The notes under the pieces are model-generated. The model made no database searches. It was given only the letters and a program-made list of their open reading frames with translations, and was not told where the DNA came from. This document shows, piece by piece, positions 36,057-48,973 of a stretch of 64,000 nt of DNA (position 1 is its first letter; every line of letters starts with the position of its first letter). This DNA comes from Clusia tigrina (taxonomy: Eukaryota; Arthropoda; Insecta; Diptera; Clusiidae): NCBI GenBank assembly GCA_920105625.2, contig OV050030.1, positions 242,327,889 through 242,391,888 of the forward strand. Reading direction: 5' to 3'. The translations under genes were made by a program, and so were the position numbers.

Positions 36057-37305
36057 GTTTGATTTGGGACTCAAGGGTAGCATAGCTTTGAGCGATAGCT
36101 TAAATTAACAAGAGGCTCGAGTACTTTATTGTTACATATTTTCAAGGTTTTATTACGCTCCAGTAAAAATTTACAAGCATTTGTATGTTGCAAACTTTGA
36201 TAGGTGTAGGACGTACCATATAGAAGTTAGGGCCATTTGAAGTTTTATTAGTTTTTGATTTGGGACTCAAGGGTAGCATAGCTTTGAGCGATTGCTTAAA
36301 TTGACAAGGGGCTCGAGTACTTTATTGTTACAAAATTTCAAGGTTTTATGACGATCCAGTAAAAACTTACAAGTATTTGTAAGTTGCAAACTTTGATAGG
36401 TGTAGGACGTACCGTATAGAAGTTAGGGCCATTTGAAGTTTTATAAGTGTTTGATTTGGACTCAAGGGTAGCATAGCTTTGAGCGATTACTTAAATTGAC
36501 AAGAGGCTCGAGTACTTTATTGTTATAAAATTTCAAGGTTTTATGACGTTCCAGTGAAAAGTTACAAGCATTTGTATTTTGCAAACTTTGATAGGTGTAG
36601 GACGTACCGTATAGAAATTAGGGCCATTTGAAGTTTTATCAGTACTTGATTTGGGACTCAAAGGTAGAATAGCTTTGAGCGATAGCTAAAATTGACAAGA
36701 GGCTCGAGTATTTTACTGTTACAAAATTTCAAGGTTTTATTACGCTCCAGTAAAAATTTACAAGCATTTGTATGTTGCAAACTTTGATAGGTGTAGGACG
36801 TACCATATAGAAGTTAGGGCCATTTGAAGTTTTATTAGTTTTTGATTTGGGACTCAAGGGTAGCATAGCTTTGAGCGATTGCTTAAATTGACAAGGGGCT
36901 CGAGTACTTTATTGTTACAAAATTTCAAGATTTTATGACGCTCCAGTAAAAATTTACAAGCATTTGTATGTTACAAACTTTGATTGGTGTAGGATGTACC
37001 GTATAGAAGTTACGGCCATTTGAAGTTTTATCAGTGTTTGATTTGGGACTCAAGGGTAGCATAGCTTTGAGCGATAGCTTAAATTAACAAGAGGCTCGAG
37101 AACTTTATTGTTACAAAATTTCAAGTTTTATGATGCTCCAGTAAAAAGATACAAGCATTTGTATGTTGCAAACTTTGATAGGTGTAGGATGTACCGTATA
37201 GAAGTTAGGGCCATTTGAAGTTTTATCAGTGTTTGATTTGGGACTCAAGGGTAGCATAGCTTTGAGCGATAGCTTAAATTAACAAGAGGCTCGAGTACTT
37301 TATTG
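35545..37305 (+). repeat. HOR unit VIII-1, 9 monomers (1,761 bp)
   Basis: Lag 1,761 to unit VIII-2 holds at GAGGCCCGAG (35,721 and 37,482), GTTTGATTTGGACTC with a lost G (36,451 and 38,212) and GACGTTCCAGTG. Inside it, the ATTAGTTTTTGATT plus AAGGGGCTCGAG monomer is present twice, 587 bp (3 monomers) apart (36,308 and 36,895), making a delta/zeta hybrid near 36,720. Confidence 0.87.
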
Positions 37306-37308
37306 TTA
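37283..37308 (+). other. Chimeric monomer at the 9-mer duplication junction
   Basis: Left markers are zeta/beta type (TTAACAAGAGG at 37,279). Right markers are gamma type (TTATAAAATTTC from 37,306, CCAGTGAAAAG). At the equivalent end of unit VIII-2 (about 39,040) the monomer stays zeta (TTACATAATTTC), and at the equivalent start of unit VIII-1 (about 35,520) it is gamma throughout. Confidence 0.83.
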
Positions 37309-39066
37309 TAAAATTTCAAGGTTTTATGACGCTCCAGTGAAAAGTTACAAGCATTTGTATGTTGCAAACTTTGATAGGTGTAGGACGTACCGTATAGAAA
37401 TTAGGGCCATTTGAAGTTTTATCAGTACTTGATTTGGGACTCAAAGGTAGAATAGCTTTGTTCGATAGCTAAAATTGACAAGAGGCCCGAGTATGTTACT
37501 GTTACAAAATTTCAAGATTTTATGAAGCTCCAGTAAAAATTTACAAGCATTTGTGTCTTACAAACTTTGATAGGTGTAGGATGTACCGTATAGAAGTTAG
37601 GGCCATTTGTAGTTTTATCAGTGTTTGATTTGGGACTCAAGGGTAGCATAGATTTGAGCGATAGCTTAAATTAACAAGAGGCTCGAGAACTTTATTGTTA
37701 CAAAATTTCAAGTTTTATGACGCTCCAGTAAAAAGATACAAGCATTTGTATGTTGCAAACTTTGATAGGTGTAGGATGTACCGTATAGAAGTTAGGGCCA
37801 TTTGAAGTTTTATCAGAGTTTGATTTGGGACTCAAGGGTAGCATAGCTTTGAGCGATAGCTTAAATTAACAAGAGGCTCGAGTACTTTATTGTTACATAT
37901 TTTCAAGGTTTTATTACGCTCCAGTAAAAATTTACAAGCATTTGTATGTTGCAAACTTTGATAGGTGTAGGACGTACCATATAGAAGTTAGGGCCATTTG
38001 AAGTTTTATTAGTTTTTGATTTGGGACTCAAGGGTAGCATAGCTTTGAGCGATTGCTTAAATTGACAAGGGGCTCGAGTACTTTATTGTTACAAAATTTC
38101 AAGGTTTTATGACGATCCAGTAAAAACTTACAAGTATTTGTAAGTTGCAAACTTTGATAGGTGTAGGACGTACCGTATAGAAGTTAGGGCCATTTGAAGT
38201 TTTATAAGTGTTTGATTTGGACTCAAGGGTAGCATAGCTTTGAGCGATTACTTAAATTGACAAGAGGCTCGAGTACTTTATTGTTATAAAATTTCAAGGT
38301 TTTATGACGTTCCAGTGAAAAGTTACAAGCATTTGTATTTTGCAAACTTTGATAGGTGTAGGACGTACCGTATAGAAATTAGGGCCATTTGAAGTTTTAT
38401 CAGTACTTGATTTGGGACTCAAAGGTAGAATAGCTTTGAGCGATAGCTAAAATTGACAAGAGGCTCGAGTATTTTACTGTTACAAAATTTCAAGGTTTTA
38501 TTACGCTCCAGTAAAAATTTACAAGCATTTGTATGTTGCAAACTTTGATAGGTGTAGGACGTACCATATAGAAGTTAGGGCCATTTGAAGTTTTATTAGT
38601 TTTTGATTTGGGACTCAAGGGTAGCATAGCTTTGAGCGATTGCTTAAATTGACAAGGGGCTCGAGTACTTTATTGTTACAAAATTTCAAGATTTTATGAC
38701 GCTCCAGTAAAAATTTACAAGCATTTGTATGTTACAAACTTTGATTGGTGTAGGATGTACCGTATAGAAGTTACGGCCATTTGAAGTTTTATCAGTGTTT
38801 GATTTGGGACTCAAGGGTAGCATAGCTTTGAGCGATAGCTTAAATTAACAAGAGGCTCGAGAACTTTATTGTTACAAAATTTCAAGTTTTATGATGCTCC
38901 AGTAAAAAGATACAAGCATTTGTATGTTGCAAACTTTGATAGGTGTAGGATGTACCGTATAGAAGTTAGGGCCATTTGAAGTTTTATCAGTGTTTGATTT
39001 GGGACTCAAGGGTAGCATAGCTTTGAGCGATAGCTTAAATTAACAAGAGGCTCGTGTACTTTATTG
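37306..39066 (+). repeat. HOR unit VIII-2, 9 monomers (1,761 bp)
   Basis: Second copy of unit VIII-1. I noticed very few differences across the full length (for example CAAAATTTCAAG here versus CAAAATTTAAAG near 35,940), which makes it one of the youngest duplications in the window. Confidence 0.87.
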
Positions 39067-40019
39067 TTACATAATTTCAAGGTTTTATTACGCTCCAGTA
39101 AAAATTTACAAGCATTTGTATGTTGCAAACTTTGATAGGTGTAGGACGTACCATATAGAAGTTAGGGCCATTTGAAGTTTTATCAGTTTTTGATTTGGGA
39201 CTCAAGGGTAGCATAGCTTTGAGCGATTGCTTAAATTGACAAGAGGCTCGAGTACTTTATTGTTACAAAATTTCAAGGTTTTATGACGATCCAGTAAAAA
39301 CTTACAAGTATTTGTAAGTTGCAAACTTTGATAGGTGTAGGACGTACCGTATAGAAGTTAGGGACATTTGAAGTTTTATCAGTGTTTGATTTGGGACTAA
39401 AGGGTAGCATAGCTTTGAGCGATTACTTAAATTGACAAGAGGCTCGAGTACTTTATTGTTATAAATTTCAAGGCTTTACGACGCTCCAGTGAAAAGTTAC
39501 AAGCATTTGTATGTTGCAAACTTTGATAGGTGTAGGACGTACCGTATAGAAATTAGGGTCATGTGAAGTTTTATCAGTACTTGATTTGGGACTCAAAGGT
39601 AGAATAGCTTTGAGCGATAGCTAAAATTGACAAGAGGCTCGAGTATGTTACTGTTACAAAATTTCCAGATTTTATGACGCTCCAGTAAAAGTTTACAAGC
39701 ATTTGTATGTTACAAACTTTGATAGGTGTAGGATGTACCGTATAGAAGTTAGGGCCATTTGAAGTTTTATCAGTGTTTGATTTGGGACTCAAGGGTAGCA
39801 TAGCTTTGAGCGATAGCTTAAATTAACAAGAGGTTCGAGAACTTTATTGTTACAAAATTTCAAGTTTTATGACGCTCCAGTAAAAAGATACAAGCATTTG
39901 AATGTTGAAAACATTGATAGGTGTAGGACGTACCGTATAGAAGTTAGGGCCATTTGAAATTTTATCAGTGTTTGATTTGGGACTCAATTGTAGCATAGCT
40001 TTGAGCGATAGCTTAAATT
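39067..40019 (+). repeat. Bridge of about 5 monomers related to unit VII
   Basis: The monomers repeat the series seen at about 30,600-31,500: TTAGGGACATTTG, then GGGTCATGTGAAG with TTTCCAGATTTTATG, then a beta with AGAGGTTCGAG and the GAATGTTGAAAACATTG end, then CTCAATTGTAGC. Here the TGTGATGATATAG variant is absent and normal TGTACCGTATAG is present, so this copy descends from a form before that change or was corrected. GATGCACTAAAAAC near 40,070 is private. Confidence 0.75.
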
Positions 40020-43000
40020 GACAAGAGGCTCAAGTACTTTATTGTTACAAAATTTCAAGGTTTTATGACGATGCACTAAAAACTTACAAGTATTTGTATG
40101 TTGCAAACTTTGATAGGTGTCGGACGTACCGTATAGAAGTTACGGCCATTTGAAGTTTTATCAGTATTTGATTTGGGACTCAAGGGTAGCATGGCTTTGA
40201 GCGATAGCTTAAATTAACAAGAGGCTCGAGAACTTTATTGTTACAAAATTTCAAGTTTTATGACGCTCCAGTAAAAAGATACAAGCATTTGTATGTTGCA
40301 AACTTTGATAGGTGTAGGATGTACCGTATAGAAGTTAGGGCCATTTGAAGTTTTATCAGTACTTGATTTGGGACTCAAAGGTAGAATAGCTTTGTTCGAT
40401 AGCTAAAATTGACAAGAGGCTCGAGTATGTTACTGTTACAAAATTTCAAGATTTTATGACGCTCCAGTAAAAATTTACAAGCATTTATGTCTTACAAACT
40501 TTGATAGGTGTAGGATGTACCGTATAGAAGTTAGGACCATTTGTAGTTTTATCAGTGTTTGATTTGGGACTCAAGGGTAGCATAGATTTGAGCGATACCT
40601 TAAATTAACAAAAGGCTCGAGAACTTTATTGTTACAAAATTTCAAGTTTTATGACGCTCCAGTAAAAAGATACAAGCATTTGTATGTTGCAAACTTTGAT
40701 AGGTGTAGGACGTACCGTATAGAAGTTAGGGCCATTTGAAGTTTTATCAGTGTTTGATTTGGGACTCATGGGTAGCATTGCTTTGAGCGATAGCTTAAAT
40801 TGACAAGAGGCTTGAGTACTTTATTGTTACAAAATTTCAAGGTTTTATGACGATCCAGTAAAAACTTACAAGTATTTGTATGTTGCAAACTTTGATAGGT
40901 GTCGGACATACCGTATTGAAGTTACGGCCATTTGAAGTTTTATCAGTATTTGATTTGGGACTCAAGGGTAGCATAGCTTTGAGCGATAGCTCAAATTAAC
41001 AAAAGGCTCGAGTAGTTTATTGTTACATAATTTCAAGGTTTTATTACGCTCCAGTAAAAATTTACAAGCATTTGTATGTTGCAAACTTTGATAGGTGTAG
41101 GACGTACCATATAGAAGTTAGGGCCATTTGATGTTTTATCAGTTTTTGATTTGGGACTCAAGGGTAGCATAGCTTTGAGCGATTGCTTAAATTGACAAGA
41201 GGCTCGAGTACTTTATTGTTACAAAATTTCAAGGTTTTATGACGATCCAGTAAAAACTTACAAGTATTTGTAAGTTGCAAACTTTGATAGGTGTAGGACG
41301 TACCGTATAGAAGTTAGGGCCATTTGAAGTTTTATCAGTGTTTGATTTGGGACTCAAGGGTAGCATAGCTTTGAGAGATTACTTAAATTGACAAGAGGCT
41401 CGAGTACTTTATTGTTATAAAATTTCAAGGCTTTATGACGCTCCAGTGAAAAGTTTCCAGCATTTGTATGTTGCAAACTTTGATAGGTGTAGGATGTACC
41501 GTATAGAAGTTAGGGCCATTTGAAGTTTTATCAGTGTTTGATTTGGGACTCAAGAGTAGCATAGCTTTGAGCGATAGCTTAAATTACAAGAGGCTCGAGA
41601 ACTTTATTGTTACAAAATTTCAAGTTTTATGACGCTCCAGTAAAAAGATACAAGCATTTGAATGTTGAAAACATTGATAGGTGTAGGACGTACCGTATAG
41701 AAGTTAGAGCCATTTGAAGTTTTATCAGTGTTTGATTTGGGACTCAATTGTAGCATAGCTTTGAGCGATAGCTTAAATTGACAAGAGGCTCAAGTACTTT
41801 ATTGTTACAAAATTTCAAGGTTTTATGACGATCCACTAAAAACTTACAAGTATTTGTATGTTGCAAACTTTGATAGGTGTCGGACGTACCGTATAGAAGT
41901 TAGGGCCATTTGAAGTTTTATCAGTGTTTGATTTGGGACTCAAGAGTAGCATAGCTTTGAGCGATAGCTTAAATTACAAGAGGCTCGAGAACTTTATTGT
42001 TACAAAATTTCAAGTTTTATGACGCTCCAGTAAAAAGATACAAGCATTTGTATGTTGCAAACTTTGATAGGTGTAGGATATACCGTATAGAAGTTAGGGC
42101 CATTTGAAGTTTTATCAGTGTTTGATTTGGGACTCAAGGGTAGCATAGCTTTGAGCGATAGCTTAAATTAACAAGAGGCTCGAGTACTTTATTGTTACAT
42201 AATTTCAAGGTTTTATTACGTTCCAGTAAAAATTTACAAGCATTTGTAAGTTGCAAACTTTGATAGGTGTAGGACGTACCGTATATAAGTTAGGGCCATT
42301 TGAAGTTTTATCAGTGTTTGATTTGGGACTCAAGTGTAGCATAGCTTTGAGCGATAGCTTAAATTAACAAGAGGCTCGAGAACCTTATTGTTACAAAATT
42401 TCAAGTTTTATGACGCTCCAGTAAAAAACTTACAAGTATTTGTATGTTGCAAACTTTGATAGGTGTAGGACGTACCGTATAGAAGTTAGGGCCATTTGAA
42501 GTTTTATCAGTGTTTGATTTGGGACTCAAGGGTAGCATAGCTTTGAGCGATAGCTTAAATTAACAAGAGGCTCGAGTACTTTATTGTTACATAATTTCAA
42601 GGTTTTATTACGCTCCAGTAAAAATTTACAAGCATTTGTATGTTGCAAACTTTGATAGGTGTAGGACGTACCATATGGAAGTTAGGGCCATTTGAAGTTT
42701 TATCAGTTTTTGATTTGGGACTCAAGGGTAGCATAGCTTTGAGAGATTGCTTAAATTGACAAGAGGCTCGAGTACTTTATTGTTACAAAATTTCAAGGTT
42801 TTATGGCGATCCAGTAAAAACTTACAAGTATTTGTAAGTTGCAAACTTTGATAGGTGTAGGACGTACCGTATAGATGTTAGGGCCATTTGAAGTTTTATC
42901 AGTGTTTGATTTGGGACTCAAGGGTAGCATAGCTTTGAGCGATGGCTTAAATTGACAAGAGGCTCGAGTACTTTACTGTTACAAAATGTCAAGGTTTTAT

Positions 43001-43149
43001 GACGGTCCAGTAAAAAGTTACAAGCATTTAAATGTTGCAAACTTTCATAGGTGTCGGACGTACCGTATAGAAGTTACGGCCATTTGAAGTTTTATCAGTA
43101 TTTGATTTGGGACTCAAGGGTAGCATAGCTTTGAGCGATAGCTTAAATT
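40020..43149 (+). repeat. HOR unit IX-1, 16 monomers (3,130 bp)
   Basis: Lag 3,130-3,131 to the next unit holds at CATGGCTTTG (40,191 and 43,321), the delta start (40,324 and 43,454), CTCGAGTAGTTTATTG (41,011 and 44,141) and GAGAACCTTATTG (42,381 and 45,512). The 5' edge is uncertain because the CTCAATTGTAGC monomer upstream is only partly shared. Confidence 0.83.
42475..42670 (+). repeat. Exemplar zeta monomer (196 bp)
   Basis: The subtype is beta-like at TTAACAAGAGG but alpha-like at CTCGAGTACTT. It carries TTGTTACATAATTTC, TTTTATTACGCTCC and AAAAATTTACAAGC, and it is normally followed by a CCATATAG-starting epsilon. The beta/alpha mosaic suggests the subtype itself arose by recombination inside a monomer; that is inference. 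Confidence 0.82.
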
Positions 43150-45997
43150 GACAAGAGGCTCAAGTACTTTATTGTTACAAAATTTCAAGGTTTTATGACG
43201 ATCCACTAAAAACTTACAAGTATTTGTATGTTGCAAACTTTGATAGGTGTCGGACGTACCGTATAGCAGTTACGGCCATTTGAAGTTTTATCAGTATTTG
43301 ATTTGGGACTCAAGGGTAGCATGGCTTTGAGCGATAGCTTAAATTAACAAGAGGCTCGAGAACTTTATTGTTACAAAATTTCAAGTTTTATGACGCTCCA
43401 GTAAAAAGATACAAGCATTTGTATGTTGCAAACTTTGATAGGTGTAGGATGTACCGTATAGAAGTTAGGGCCATTTGAAGTTTTATCAGTACTTGATTTG
43501 GGACTCAAAGGTAGAATAGTTTTGTTCGATAGCTAAAATTGACAAGAGGCTCGAGTATATTACGGTTACAAAATTTCAAGATTTTATGACGCTCCAGTAA
43601 AAATTTACAAGCATTTGTGTCTTACAAACTTTGATAGGTGTAGGATGTACCGTATAGAAGTTAGGGCCATTTGTAGTTTTATCAGTGTTTGATTTGGGAC
43701 TCAAGGGAAGCATAGATTTGAGCGATACCTTAAATTAACAAGAGGCTCGAGAACTTTATTGTTACAAAATTTCAAGTTTTATGACGCTCCAGTAAAAAGA
43801 TACAAGCATTTGTATGTTGCAAACTTTGATAGGTGTAGGACGTACCGTATAGAAGTTAGGGCCATTTGAAGTGTTATCAGTGTTTGATTTGGGACTCATG
43901 GGTAGCATTGCTTTGAGCGATAGCTTAAATTGACAAGAGGCTTGAGTACTTTATTGTTACAAAATTTCAAGGTTTTATGACGATCCAGTAAAAACTTACA
44001 AGTATTTGTATGTTGCAAACTTTGATAGGTGTCGGAGATACCGTCTTGAAGTTACGGCCATTTGAAGTTTTAACAGTATTTGATTTGGGACTCAAGGGTA
44101 GCATAGCTTTGAGCGATAGCTTAAATTAACAAAAGGCTCGAGTAGTTTATTGTTACATAATTTCAAGGTTTTATTACGCTCCAGTAAAAATTTACAAGCA
44201 TTTGTATGTTGCAAACTTTGATAGGTGTAGGACGTACCATATAGAAGTTAGGGCCATTTGAAGTTTTATCAGTTTTTGATTTGGGACTCAAGGGTAGCAT
44301 AGCTTTGAGCGATTGCTTAAATTGACAAGAGGCTCGAGTACTTTATTGTTATAAAATTTCAAGGTTTTATGACGATCCAGAAAAAACTTACAAGTATTTG
44401 TAAGTTGCAAACTTTGATAGGTGTAGGACGTACCGTATAGAAGTTAGGGCCATTTGAAGTTTTATCAGTGTTTGATTTGGGACTCAAGGGTAGCATAGCT
44501 TTGAGCGATTACTTAAATTGACAAGAGGCTCGAGTACTTTATTGTCATAAAATTTCAAGGCTTTATGACGCTCCAGTGAAAAGTTACAAGCATTTGTATG
44601 TTGCAAACTTTGATAGGTGTAGGATGTACCGTATAGAAGTTAGGGCCATTTGAAGTTTTATCAGTGTTTGATTTGGGACTCAAGAGTAGCATAGCTTTGA
44701 GCGATAGCTTAAATTACAAGAGGCTCGAGAACTTTATTGTTACAAAATTTCAAGTTTTATGACGCTCCAGTAAAAAGATACAAGCATTTGAATGTTGAAA
44801 ACATTGATAGGTGTAGGACGTACCGTATAGAAGTTAGGGCCATTTGAAGTTTTATCAGTGTTTGATTTGGGACTCAATTGTAGCATAGCTTTGAGCGATA
44901 GCTTAAATTGACAAGAGGCTCAAGTACTTTATTGTTACAAAATTTCAAGGTTTTATGACGATCCACTAAAAACTTACAAGTATTTGTATGTTGCAAACTT
45001 TGATAGGTGTCGGACGTACCGTATAGAAGTTACGGCCATTTGAAGTTTTATCAGTATTTGATTTGGGACTCAAGGGTAGCATAGCTTTGAGCGATAGCTT
45101 AAATTAACAAGAGGCTCGAGAACTTTATTGTTACAAAATTTCAAGTTTTATGACGCTCCAGTAAAAAGATACAAGCATTTGTATGTTGCAAACTTTGATA
45201 GGTGTAGGATATACCGTATAGAAGTTAGGGCCATTTGAAGTTTTATCAGTGTTTGATTTGGGACTCAAGGGTAGCATAGCTTTGAACGATAGCTTAAATT
45301 AACAAGAGGCTCGAGTACTTTATTGTTACATAATTTCAAGGTTTTATTACGTTCCAGTAAAAATTTACAAGCATTTGTAAGTTGCAAACTTTGATAGGTG
45401 TAGGACGTACCGTATATAAGTTAGGGCCATTTGAAGTTTTATCAGTGTTTGATTTGGGACTCAAGTGTAGCATAGCTTTGAGCGATAGCTTAAATTAACA
45501 AGAGGCTCGAGAACCTTATTGTTACAAAATTTCAAGTTTTATGACGCTCCAGTAAAAAACTTACAAGTATTTGTATGTTGCAAACTTTGATAGGTGTAGG
45601 ACGTACCGTATAGAAGTTAGGGCCATTTGAAGTTTTATCAGTGTTTGATTTGGGACTCAAGGGTAGCATAGCTTTGAGCGATAGCTTAAATTAACAAGAG
45701 GCTCGAGTACTTTATTGTTACATAATTTCAAGGTTTTATTACGCTCCAGTAAAAATTTACAAGCATTTGTATGTTGCAAACTTTGATAGGTGTAGGACGT
45801 ACCATATAGAAGTTAGGGCCATTTGAAGTTTTATCAGTTTTTGATTTGGGACTCAAGGGTAGCATAGCTTTGAGAGATTGCTTAAATTGACAAGAGGCTC
45901 GAGTACTTTATTGTTACAAAATTTCAAGGTTTTATGACGATCCAGTAAAAACTTACAAGTATTTGTAAGTTGCAAACTTTGATAGGTGTAGGACGTA

Positions 45998-46193
45998 CTG
46001 TATAGAAGTTAGGGCCATTTGAAGTTTTATCAGTGTTTGATTTGGGACTCAAGGGTAGCATAGCTTTGAGCGATAGCTTAAATTGACAAGAGGCTCGAGT
46101 ACTTTACTGTTACAAAATGTCAAGGTTTTATGACGCTCCAGTAAAAAGTTACAAGCATTTAAATGTTGCAAACTTTGATAGGTGTCGGACGTA
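45998..46193 (+). repeat. Exemplar eta monomer (196 bp)
   Basis: Diagnostic bases are GAGTACTTTACTG, ACAAAATGTCAAGG, GCATTTAAATGTTGC and GATAGGTGTCGGACG. It is followed by a monomer starting GAAGTTACGGCC with ATCAGTATTTG. It contains the perfect palindrome CATTTAAATG at 46,156-46,165. Some copies lack two or three bases, giving GTACTTTCTGTTAC (for example near 14,623, 21,453, 22,627 and 25,757); this marker helps trace HOR copies. Confidence 0.82.
46156..46165 (+). other. Perfect 10-bp palindrome in eta monomers (exemplar)
   Basis: CATTTAAATG is self-complementary with no spacer. It is at the same monomer position as the dyads of the other subtypes, with the symmetry centre shifted by about 3 bp. 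Confidence 0.82.
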
Positions 46194-46429
46194 CCGTATA
46201 GAAGTTACGGCCATTTGAAGTTTTATCAGTATTTGATTTGGGACTCAAGGGTAGCATAGCTTTGAGCGATAGCTTAAATTAACAAGAGGCTCGAGAACTT
46301 TATTGTTACAAAATTTCAAGTTTTATGACGCTCCGGTAAAAAGATACAAGCATTTGTATGTTGCAAACTTTGATAGGTGTAGGATGTACCGTATAGAAGC
46401 TAGGGCCATTTGAAGTTTTATCAGTGTTT

Positions 46430-48973
46430 GATTTATGACTCATGGGTAGCATTGCTTTGAGCGATAGCTTAAATTGACAAGAGGCTTGAGTACTTTATTG
46501 TTACAAAATTTCAAGGTTTTATGACGATCCAGTAAAAACTTACAAGTATTTGTATGTTGCAAACTTTGATAGGTGTCGGAGATACCGTATTGAAGTTACG
46601 GCCATTTGAAGTTTTATCAGTATTTGATTTGGGACTCAAGGGTAGCATAGCTTTGAGCGATAGCTTAAATTAACAAAAGGCTCGAGTAGTTTATTGTTAC
46701 ATAATTTCAAGGTTTTATTACGCTCCAGTAAAAATTTACAAGCATTTGTATGTTGCAAACTTTGATAGGTGTAGGACGTACCATACAGAAGTTAGGGCCA
46801 TTTGAAGTTTTATACCTTTTTGATTTGGGACTCAAGGGTAGCATAGCTTTGAGCGATTGCTTAAATTGACAAGAGGCTCGAGTACTTTATTGTTACAAAA
46901 TTTCAAGGTTTTATGACGATCCAGTAAAAACTTACAAGTATTTTTAAGTTGCAAACTTTGATAGGTGTAGGAAGTACCGTATAGAAGTTAGGGCCATTTG
47001 AAGTTTTATCAGTGTTTGATTTGGGACTCAAGGGTAGCATAGCTTTGAGCGATTACTTAAATTGACAAGATGCTCGAGTACTTTATTGTTATAAAATTTC
47101 AAGGCTTTATGACGCTCCAGTGAAAAGTAACAAGCATTTGTATGTTGCAAACTTTGATAGGTGTAGGATGTACCGTATAGAAGTTAGGGCCATTTGAAGT
47201 TTTATCAGTGTGTGATTTGGGACTCAAGAGTAGCATAGCTTTGAGCGATAGCTTAAATTACAAGAGGCTCGAGAACTTTATTGTTACAAAATTTCAAGTT
47301 TTATGACGCTCCAGTAAAAAGATACAAGCATTTGAATGTTGAAAACATTGATAGGTGTAGGACGTACCGTATAGAAGTTAGGGCCATTTGAAGTTTTATC
47401 AGTGTTTGATTTGGGACTCGATTGTAGCATAGCTTTGAGCGATAGCTTAAATTGACAAGAGGCTCAAGTACTTTATTGTTACAAAATTTCAAGGTTTTAT
47501 GACGATCCACTAAAAACTTACAAGTATTTGTATGTTGCAAACTTTGATAGGTGTCGGACGTACCGTATAGAAGTTACGGCCATTTGAAGTTTTATCAGTA
47601 TTTGATTTGGGACTCAAGGGTAGCATAGCTTTGAGCGATAGCTTAAATTAACAAGAGGCTCGAGAACTTTATTGTTACAAAATTTCAAGTTTTATGACGC
47701 TCCAGTAAAAAGATACAAGCATTTGTATGTTGCAAACTTTGATAGGGGTAGGATATACCGTATAGAAGTTAGGGCCATTTGAAGTTTTATCAGTGTTTGA
47801 TTTGGGACTCAAGGGTAGCATAGCTTTGAGCAATAGCTTAAATTAACAAGAGGCTCGAGTACTTTATTGTTACATAATTTCAAGGTTTTATTACGTTCCA
47901 GTAAAAATTTACAAGCATTTGTAAGTTGCAAACTTTGATAGGTGTAGGACGTACCGTATATAAGTTAGGGCCATTTGAAGTTTTATCAGTGTTTGATTTG
48001 GGACTCAAGTGTAGCATAGCTTTGAGCGATAGCTTAAATTAACAAGAGGCTCGAGAACCTTATTGTTACAAAATTTCAAGTTTTATGACGCTCCAGTAAA
48101 AAACTTACAAGTATTTGTATGTTGCAAACTTTGATAGGTGTAGGACGTACCGTATAGAAGTTAGGGCCATTTGAAGTTTTATCAGTGTTTGATTTGGGAC
48201 TCAAGGGTAGCATAGCTTTGAGCGATAGCTTAAATTAACAAGAGGCTCGAGTACTTTATTGTTACATAATTTCAAGGTTTTATTACGCTCCAGTAAAAAT
48301 TTACAAGCATTTGTATGTTGCAAACTTTGATAGGTGTAGGACGTACCATATAGAAGTTAGGGCCATTTGAAGTTTTATCAGTTTTTGATTTGGGACTCAA
48401 GGGTAGCATAGCTTTGAGAGATTGCTTAAATTGACAAGAGGCTCGAGTACTTTATTTTTACAAAATTTCAAGGTTTTATGACGATCCAGTAAAAACTTAC
48501 AAGTATTTGTAAGTTGCAAACTTTGATAGGTGTAGGACGTACCGTATAGAAGTTAGGGCCATTTGAAGTTTTATCAGTGTTTGATTTGGGACTCAAGGGT
48601 AGCATAGCTTTGAGCGATAGCTTAAATTGACAAGAGGCTCGAGTACTTTACTGTTACAAAATGTCAAGGTTTTATGACGCTCCATTAAAAAGTTACAAGC
48701 ATTTAAATGTTGCAAACTTTGATAGGTGTCGGACGTACCGTATAGAAGTTACGGCCATTTGAAGTTTTATCAGTATTTGATTTGGGACTCAAGGGTAGCA
48801 TAGCTTTGAGCGATAGCTTAAATTAACAAGAGGCTCGAGAACTTTATTGTTACAAAATTTCAAGTTTTATGACGCTCCGGTAAAAAGATACAAGCATTTG
48901 TATGTTGCAAACTTTGATAGGTGTAGGATGTACCGTATAGAAGCTAGGGCCATTTGAAGTTTTATCAGTGTTT
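46430..48973 (+). repeat. HOR unit IX-3, 13 monomers (2,544 bp)
   Basis: Lag 2,544 to 43,886-46,429 holds at CTCGAGTAGTTTATTG (44,141 and 46,685) and GAGAACCTTATTG (45,512 and 48,056). The three monomers at the start of unit IX-2 (delta, GTGTCTTAC delta-derivative, beta) are not included. Private changes are GTTTGATTTATGACTCATGG near 46,430, TTATACCTTTTTG near 46,811 and GATAGGGGTAGG near 47,740. Confidence 0.84.

Larger units (their letters stand above)
43150..46429 (+). repeat. HOR unit IX-2 (about 16.8 monomers)
   Basis: Copy of unit IX-1 plus the start of the next cycle. Private changes include GATAGTTTTGTTCG near 43,518, TACGGTTACAAAA near 43,562 and GGAGATACCGTCTTG near 44,036. Its last 2,544 bp (43,886-46,429) are duplicated again as unit IX-3. 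Confidence 0.8.
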
